Shown here piece after piece: positions 18,519 to 24,555 of a stretch of 24,555 bases of DNA. The stretch lies in assembly GCA_000969725.1 (NCBI GenBank), contig JXSR01S023097.1; one strand, written 5' to 3'. A program made the translations under genes and the position numbers. The stretch comes from Ophiothrix spiculata. Taxonomy: Eukaryota > Echinodermata > Ophiuroidea > Amphilepidida > Ophiotrichidae. How positions within the stretch are numbered: the first letter of the stretch is position 1; the number at the start of each line of letters is the position of its first letter. The notes beneath the pieces were generated by a model. It saw only the letters and a program-made list of their open reading frames with translations. It was not told where the DNA came from and did no database searches.

Positions 18519-19234
18519 CCATTAATATTTTTGTATTGCATTAGAACAAACAGAGGGGATAACAAATTTATCCCTCAGTAAACATGAATTTTTATAGCAA
18601 ACCCTTTAAAATGCAGTGGAAAATGCTTGAAAATGGTGCTTTTAATTTTTTTAAAAACATTAATTGCAATCAATTAAGAGTTTTGTAGTTGTCCATCTGA
18701 TTGTAGTAGTAGAACGCATTGCAATTAGTTTTGCATGCACAACCATGCATGCTTTGTAATACAACTATATATTATGTTCCCAAAGTGATACAAGTTGGAC
18801 TGGTAAAAGATTTGTATGATATGAACTTATTGTTTCACATGGAGGATTTTTATCACTCAGTAGATTAAAATATAACAATCTCATTAAAGTTCTATGTGAT
18901 ACGGAAGTCTTATCATACAGCTCTTTTACCAGTCCAACTTGTATTGCTTTTGGAACATAAAATTGTATTACAAAGCTATTGTTATGCGTGCGAGACTAAC
19001 TGCAACATGTTGTACTACGCGATGGCGATAAAAATTACGTGCACAGCTGTCAATCAAGCCCATAAATTAACTACAAATTTTAAATTGATCGCAATGTTAT
19101 AAAAAATATCAAAATAACCATTTTCAAGCATTTTTCCTGGCATTTCCAAGTATTTTCTATTAATGTTTGTGTTTACTGAGTGATAAATACGTTATCCCCT
19201 ATTTGTTCTCATGCAATACGAAAAATATTAATGG
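18519..19234. mobile_element. 716-bp foldback element
   Basis: The outer arms CCATTAATATTTTTGTATTG (18519) and its complement (ending 19234) pair for ~70 bp with few mismatches. The inner arms CAAGTTGGACTGGTAAAAG (18791-18809) and its exact complement (18923-18941) pair perfectly. The loop is 113 nt. Pairing is weaker in the middle of the arms. Nothing in it is coding. The motif TTTATCACTCAGT recurs inside and just outside. It lies 249 bp before exon 7. Confidence 0.8.
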
Positions 19235-19482
19235 TTTGGGTTCGAATCATTGCGTTTTCAACTGAGTGATAAAAAATATCCTTTTTAGCTATTTAACAAA
19301 ATTATTTGCTTATACTCATGTCTATTGGGTCATAAAACTCACAAAGTAATAGGCTTTTTTCAAAATTGCAAGGTCAATTTTCTAGATGCTTGTACAGCTA
19401 CTATATATACTGGTTCATAAACGTAAGAAAGTTTCGCCATAGATAAAATGATGATTTACTTTGGTATTATCCGAACATACAG

Positions 19483-19638
19483 GCATGTATCAGTGCTAAT
19501 CGAGTTATGGTGCAAGAAGGCGTGTATGACGAGTTCTGCAGGAAGTTTACAGAGGCTGTAGAGAAACATGTTGTCGGATTTGGACATGTGGATGGAACGA
19601 CGCTTGGTCCTCTGATAAATGAACAAGCCGTAGAAAAA
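19483..19638 (+). CDS. ALDH5A1: SSADH exon 7 (residues 299-350), last exon seen
   Basis: This 156-bp phase 0 exon has acceptor CCGAACATACAG and donor GTAAGT. It opens ACISANRVMVQEGVYDEF, where C300 is the catalytic nucleophile, 34 residues after the general base as in human SSADH. Human and E. coli enzymes have Cys-Val-Cys here, but this one has Cys-Ile-Ser, so the second cysteine of the human redox pair is Ser302. The exon closes with LGPLINEQAVEK, matching human residues near 390 of 535. The remaining ~145 residues, including the EETFGP and PFGG motifs of the C-terminal part, were not found downstream in the window. Confidence 0.92.
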
Positions 19639-19663
19639 GTAAGTTGAAATAGCATGATAAATC

Positions 19664-20550
19664 TTTGTCTCACCTGAAAATTGTCAGGAAATTCGAGACA
19701 TACCATTCCTTAAGCTGTCTGGTGTCCGCATTCTGGCGTCTGCCGTCCATGATTCTTGTCCGGAGCAAATCTCTGAAATCTTTGCCCTTTGTTGATGATA
19801 TTTAGTGAGGGGTAAGGCTGAGGCTGAACTGGTGCCATGTGCAATTTTAACGCAAAATATGCACACTATTATTGAAACTTGGTGACATGAAGAGTCTTGC
19901 TAGTCTGAAGCTTGGTGACATGAAGGGTCTGAAAGCTCACTAGTCCAATCAATGGGAGAATATAACCTTGAAAAAGGCTCACTAGTCCGAAAAAGCAGCT
20001 TACTAATCCGAAGGTTCAATAGTCCGATTATGAAAATAGGCTCGTCAGTCTGAATTTTAAAGAGGTTGCTAGTCCGAATTTTAAAAGCAACTCGCCAGTC
20101 TGAATTTGAGAAACTAGTCCGAATTATAAAATAGGCTCGCTAGTTCAAAATTTTTAAATAGACTCGCTAGTCCAAATTTTGAAAAATGGCTCGCTAGGTC
20201 AAATTTTAAAAACAGCTGGCTCCTCCAAATTTTGAAAAAAGTAATAGAAATATGCATACAATTTTGTCTATTTGCACTAGCGAGATTTTTTTAAAATTCT
20301 GACCTTAGATAACCTGAGATCAACTTTTTGAATATATTTGAGATTTGACCTCAAATAATATTTTGACCTTGAATGAACTTGACCAAACTTCCAAAACTTT
20401 AGCAGCACATGCCAAAACTGAAAGCCTTCATGTCACCAATTCTTATCACTGTATGCCTTAGTGTTTGAATTACAGCAAACCTCTAACCAAATAACTACAC
20501 ACATTGAATAACATTTAGTCTCTTCTGAACTATAATTCAGGTGAGACAAA
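19664..20550. mobile_element. Inverted-repeat element carrying a minisatellite
   Basis: TTTGTCTCACCTGAA (19664-19678) and its exact complement (20536-20550) bound 887 bp. A second inner pair TTGGTGACATGAAG/CTTCATGTCACCAA lies at ~19879 and ~20428. There is no transposase. It begins only 25 bp after the exon 7 donor. Confidence 0.7.
19891..20242. repeat. Degenerate minisatellite, ~30-bp units
   Basis: About a dozen diverged copies of GGCTCGCTAGTCCGAATTTT follow one another, spaced roughly 25-35 bp. The array lies inside the inverted-repeat element bounded by TTTGTCTCACCTGAA ends. Confidence 0.75.
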
Positions 20551-21035
20551 AACGGACAGACTGTTTTAACTTGAGCATGACATGCATTTGATTAATTTAT
20601 ACCAATCATTCCTTTTTCTATGTTCCTTATTTATTCAACACCATATCAATATCTGCCAAACATGTAAGAAATTATGTTTTAAAACCCTGACCGACCAATC
20701 CAATTTTTCCCATACGATGCCAATCAAAAGATATTTTTTAGCCTTACCATTTTCTACAAATTTTATCAAATCAGAAGTTGTCCAGTACCTTTTAACTGAT
20801 CTCAGTCCTTTGAAGGAACTTAAGTGTAATGATAATAAGTATGATTAAAAATATAGCCGTACTTTGGCAACATAATGGTACTTTGACTGAAAATTGCAAC
20901 TATCAAGCTGGTAAGTGCGATTCTTTGCGTAACGACACGCAACGAAGTGAACGCTAATTTACTACACTGTTTTTTGTTTTACATATAATTCTGACATGTC
21001 ATGTTTGGACAAATCTTTAAGTCATTTCTGTTTGT
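20551..21035 (+). other. Intron 7, unannotated part
   Basis: AT-rich sequence with no exon or repeat recognised. An open frame at 20582-20848 has no family features. Confidence 0.5.
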
Positions 21036-21518
21036 CATATGTGACCCGTAATATCGAAAGGTACCTTAAGGGTCCTAAAGGGTCCCAAAATGAATATTGA
21101 TTTTTTGGTCTCATTTGAAAGACTATGCTTTAAAAAAGCACCTTGCTTTTGTTTATTAGATGTTCAATTGCAAAGTTACATCCAAATTGGTAAAAGGCAT
21201 CGGGGCTGATTCATAAAACTATAGTTCTGACTTGAATGGAGAAAGGATTTTTATCTTGGTTTTTAAAACATTTGTCTTATGTTTTGGATGTTGAACCCTG
21301 AGTAATATAATAGAATACACTTCAAAGGTAACGTTTCTGATGAAATTAGAAATTCGACCTTGGACATGATTTTTGACTCTTCCAGGCCCGTATTATTTAT
21401 TTTTTTATTTCATTCTTCTTTATCCTGGGTTATCCCTTCAATGCACTAGCACTGTTCTTCCAGGGAGCCCAGCTATGCTGACCTTAAGGTACCTTTCGAT
21501 ATGAAGCGGGTACATATG
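21036..21518. mobile_element. MITE with CATATGTGACCCG ends
   Basis: The left end CATATGTGACCCG, then ATATCGAAAGGTACCTTAAGG (to 21071), pairs with 21482-21518 with one substitution and a two-base indel. TA is present in both ends as the probable duplication. The 410-bp interior is non-coding. Confidence 0.82.
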
Positions 21519-23822
21519 AACTTGAAACAATTAGCGATTTAAAGCTGAGGATATGTTACATACATAAAATGGAATTTACAAAGTTCAGAATTTACTGGGT
21601 GTTTTTGGTTGATGGCCACATATATATTTGCTTAGATTCAAAATTAATTTTCTGTTGACAGTATTATCAGCATACACCATAACCATAGTAGTTAGCTTCT
21701 GTAGTAGGTAAGGCGTCTACTTCTCATATACAATAAACTTCAGAAATTCTGGAAAAGAAATAGACATAAAACAATTTTCATTTATAAAACATATAAAATT
21801 GTTGAGCACAAATAATGCAAACATGATAATTTGTCTTTGCTTCAGATCTACTGCCTTTGAAAAAAATATTGGCAAGTTATTTGAGAAGCAGTATTAATTT
21901 ATCAAAATTTATCAATTAATAAGCTGTACATGCTATTTTACTCTCCTTTACATTGTACATACAGCATTATGCACACCCATGCCGCATAGGACACCATTAA
22001 CTAGATTTAGGGACGGGGTTTTCCAAACACAAATTTAGGATAAATTTCATGTGTATTTCTATTGGTACAAGAACAAATAGAATACTACAAAAATCTTATT
22101 TTTACCTTTCCTCAAAAAATTAAATAAAGGGTTCTTATAGCAATAAACATAATTAAGCTATGTTATTACAAATCCGATGGGGTTCACTTGGAACCCACAC
22201 TGTTTATAGGTTTGATCATATTTTTACCAATTAGTAATGTCAGTGACCATCTCGGAAGTAGCATTTCCCACAAATTTCTAACAATTATATACGACAGAGG
22301 CGGCAGGACGTATAGCAGCGATCAGCCAGAGATCGGCTACGATTATTAACTGCCAATCAGTAATAGTTGCCACGGCCGACCTCCTCTGATGCACACTTAC
22401 TCTATGCCAACCTCTGAGTACAAACCCAGATATCTGACTAGTGAGTCAATCAAAAATGGACACATATAAAAATGCTTGTAAAATCTATTTTGAACAAATA
22501 CTTATAAATGGGAAGGTTTTGAGTACCGATATATACATAATCCAGCATCTTTTGACACCAAATTTGTATGTGTATGACTTGCATACGAAGACATTTAGAT
22601 AATTAGAAAAATTGTGCCAACTGATTAAAATAGGCTGCTCGATAGAACTCATTTTACCAACCCCATTAATTAGATTTGAATGACAATTCAGACATCTTTG
22701 TTGAGCACTGATATAGTGCACCGTAACAGAAGAATACTCATATTTTTTGGACACTGTTCCATTGTTTCAATCAACCAAGATCTGCAGTTTTACATGGTTT
22801 TTTTTACTATGTGAAGTCTTAAATTTACACAGCCCCACCATCAAATCGTGATGGCCGGTCTTCAAAAAAATAATTTTTGTTGAAGATTAGCTTATCTTTA
22901 AGGGGGGACAATATGTTACTCAATTTCATGTTTTTGAAAGTTTGTTTTGTACCATAACTTTTTAACAGATTGATTACAGTAAAGAAAAGTATACATTTTC
23001 TAAAGGGGATTTTCACAAGGAACATGATGGGGATGTTGATTTTTGACCAAAAATCACATTTTTTGAGAAAATCACAAAAAACACATTTATTGGCCATTCA
23101 GGTTTCCAACCTAGCTAAAAAAAACATTAAAAAAAGAAATGACTTCTGAATGAGATTTTTAATTTAAATCATCCCCATTCAGATGTTATGGGTGTTTTTT
23201 TTTTTTTTTTTTTGAGGGGTTTGGCCAAATTTTCATGCCAAATAAGGTCAAAAATTGGCATGAAATTCAAAAAATTGGTCAAAACGCTCAATAAAAAAAA
23301 ATATGCAACATCTGAAAGGGTGTTTTTAGTTAGAAAAAATACATTCAGAAGATTGTTCTTTTTTAAATCCAAAGCTTTATATAGCCTTTTCAAATTCTCC
23401 ATAGTCTACATGTTGTTATGACTTTTGGGCCTCGACAAGTATGGAATATGACACACTTTTAAATTTGTAACATAATCGCTTACGGATTCTTGCTAGCCAA
23501 AAGTTTTGATTTTGCATGGAGTGACCTAATTTGGGATCATCTGCGAGTCTTGGAATGCCCCTTTAAATATGCTGGTAAATGAATAAATAAAAACAGGGGA
23601 TTTATAGTGCCTGATTTGTAATTCCACATGGCTTTATACAAGTGTTTGCTGACTACCTGCGGCCTATCATCTCCACAACAAGAATCAGTAAGTTCTTTGG
23701 CAACCCTGTTAACCAGGGATCTGATGTTCGCTGAGCCTTAGCCCACATATTCCCATTGCTATACCCAGATCATCTCCCTGAGTTGGGTACAGCCTGTTTC
23801 CAAAAGACAATAAGCACTTATT
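21519..23822 (+). other. Intron 7, long AT-rich stretch
   Basis: No exon matching the missing C-terminal part of SSADH was found on the plus strand. A T-run occurs at about 23196-23213. Open frames at 22485-22754, 22825-23097 and 23169-23421 are low-complexity and unsupported. Confidence 0.55.
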
Positions 23823-23960
23823 GTTGTTGGATTTAATTCGTGAACGCGTGTCTGTGACAAATACGCAGTTTTGTCTCACGCGAGCGTACATTTCAAGGTT
23901 TTTTTGTTTGCGTCTACGCACAAGACTCTGAGTACGCGTTCATGAATTAAATCCAACAAC
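23823..23960. mobile_element. 138-bp inverted-repeat element
   Basis: GTTGTTGGATTTAATTCGTG at 23823 and its complement ending 23960 pair over 27 bases with one mismatch. The ~84-bp interior is relatively CpG-rich (ACGCG, CACGCGAGCG). This is a small MITE or solitary hairpin. No clear target duplication is seen. Confidence 0.75.
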
Positions 23961-24555
23961 TATAGTTCCTTTAACCCTTGTCGTATCAAGGGGGAGGGGT
24001 GGTTACCATCCCCCCTAACCCTAACGAATGATTACCTGTCGCATAAAAATGCAAACGAATATGACCTAAGGGATATGGGTAGTTGTGAGTCGGGGTTGTA
24101 AGTTCATCCTTTGCGGTCATTTTAGTGGGAAAAAAAATCGTACATGCCACCTTCAGGGTGGTTAGGGTATTGCGTCAAATTTGGAAGGTAAGAGGGGGGG
24201 TTTGCCACCTCGGAATATTTTAGACGCCATTTTGAAAACTATCTGCATAATATGGACCCAAAACGTGCAGAACATCGTTATGTATATTATGTTATCCAAT
24301 GCAAGAACAAAAATTACGAAGATCCTTGAATTTATTTCTTATATCAATTTTAGGCTTCCCTGAGTTGCTCCTCGAAATAGTTAAGCAACTTTATTTTAAT
24401 TGTTGCCTCAAATAGGGTAGGACAGACACTTGTTTGGCAGCTCTTCCTATTCTGGTATATGTGTGGTGCCCTGGCAAAATGAGCGGAAAATCGCGATTGA
24501 AGATTTTGAATAAATGGCTGCTAAAGTAAAAATATGATGAAAAGATCCAATTTCG
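23961..24555 (+). other. End of window, intron 7 continues
   Basis: Nothing is recognised beyond short G runs (23990-24010, 24190-24200). The ALDH5A1 gene must continue past the end. Confidence 0.5.

Noticed and set aside
19238-19247. B-box-like GGTTCGAATC
   Set aside because: No A box at suitable distance upstream; lies at the edge of the foldback element.
22961-23045. Possible SSADH exon 8 after AACAG at 22968
   Set aside because: The translation does not match the expected lysine-rich helix and EETFGP region of the enzyme.
1-24555. Novel defence, biosynthetic or phage-like system
   Set aside because: No bacterial-type genes, operon structure or ribosome binding sites; the only supported gene is a spliced metabolic enzyme.

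Overview
This window is nuclear DNA from a multicellular animal. It holds one interrupted protein gene with seven GT-AG-bounded exons separated by long AT-rich introns. The DNA around the exons is crowded with short inverted-repeat transposons, a tRNA-derived SINE and a dead LINE fragment. The mixture fits a marine invertebrate (echinoderm, hemichordate, lancelet or lophotrochozoan), but I cannot fix the species. No bacterial operon, CRISPR array or defence system is present.

The gene lies on the plus strand from 4259 to 19638 and continues past the window. The exons are 4259-4495, 5082-5165, 8372-8539, 14949-15065, 16287-16430, 17023-17166 and 19483-19638. They join in phase 0 at every boundary and encode 350 residues of succinate-semialdehyde dehydrogenase (SSADH, ALDH5A1), the mitochondrial enzyme that oxidises the GABA breakdown product succinic semialdehyde to succinate. 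The general-base Glu (266), catalytic Cys (300) and two substrate Arg positions (173, 294) have the same relative spacing as in the human enzyme, which supports the splicing model. The last ~145 residues are not in the remaining 4.9 kb. Two things are odd about the protein: the redox-partner cysteine two residues after the catalytic Cys is Ser, and the start codon falls near the mature N terminus, so no transit peptide is visible.

Layout: 1-1130 is a palindromic and tandem-repeat region with a perfect 197-bp duplication. About 1350-3405 looks like a foldback element filled with short CCGC...GCGG hairpins and carrying two MITEs inside or beside it. 3756-4135 is a LINE reverse-transcriptase relic. 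4259-19638 is the gene, with introns of 586, 3206, 6409, 1221, 592 and 2316 bp. 19639-24555 is the start of intron 7, with three more inverted-repeat elements.

The points most worth following are these: the 3' ends of exons 2 and 4, with their splice donors, are tandemly duplicated into the following introns; the DNA on each side of the 50-N gap is a dovetail overlap that probably marks two unmerged haplotype contigs; the CCGC/GCGG hairpin array forms an unusual repeat; and the redox switch of SSADH appears to be missing.
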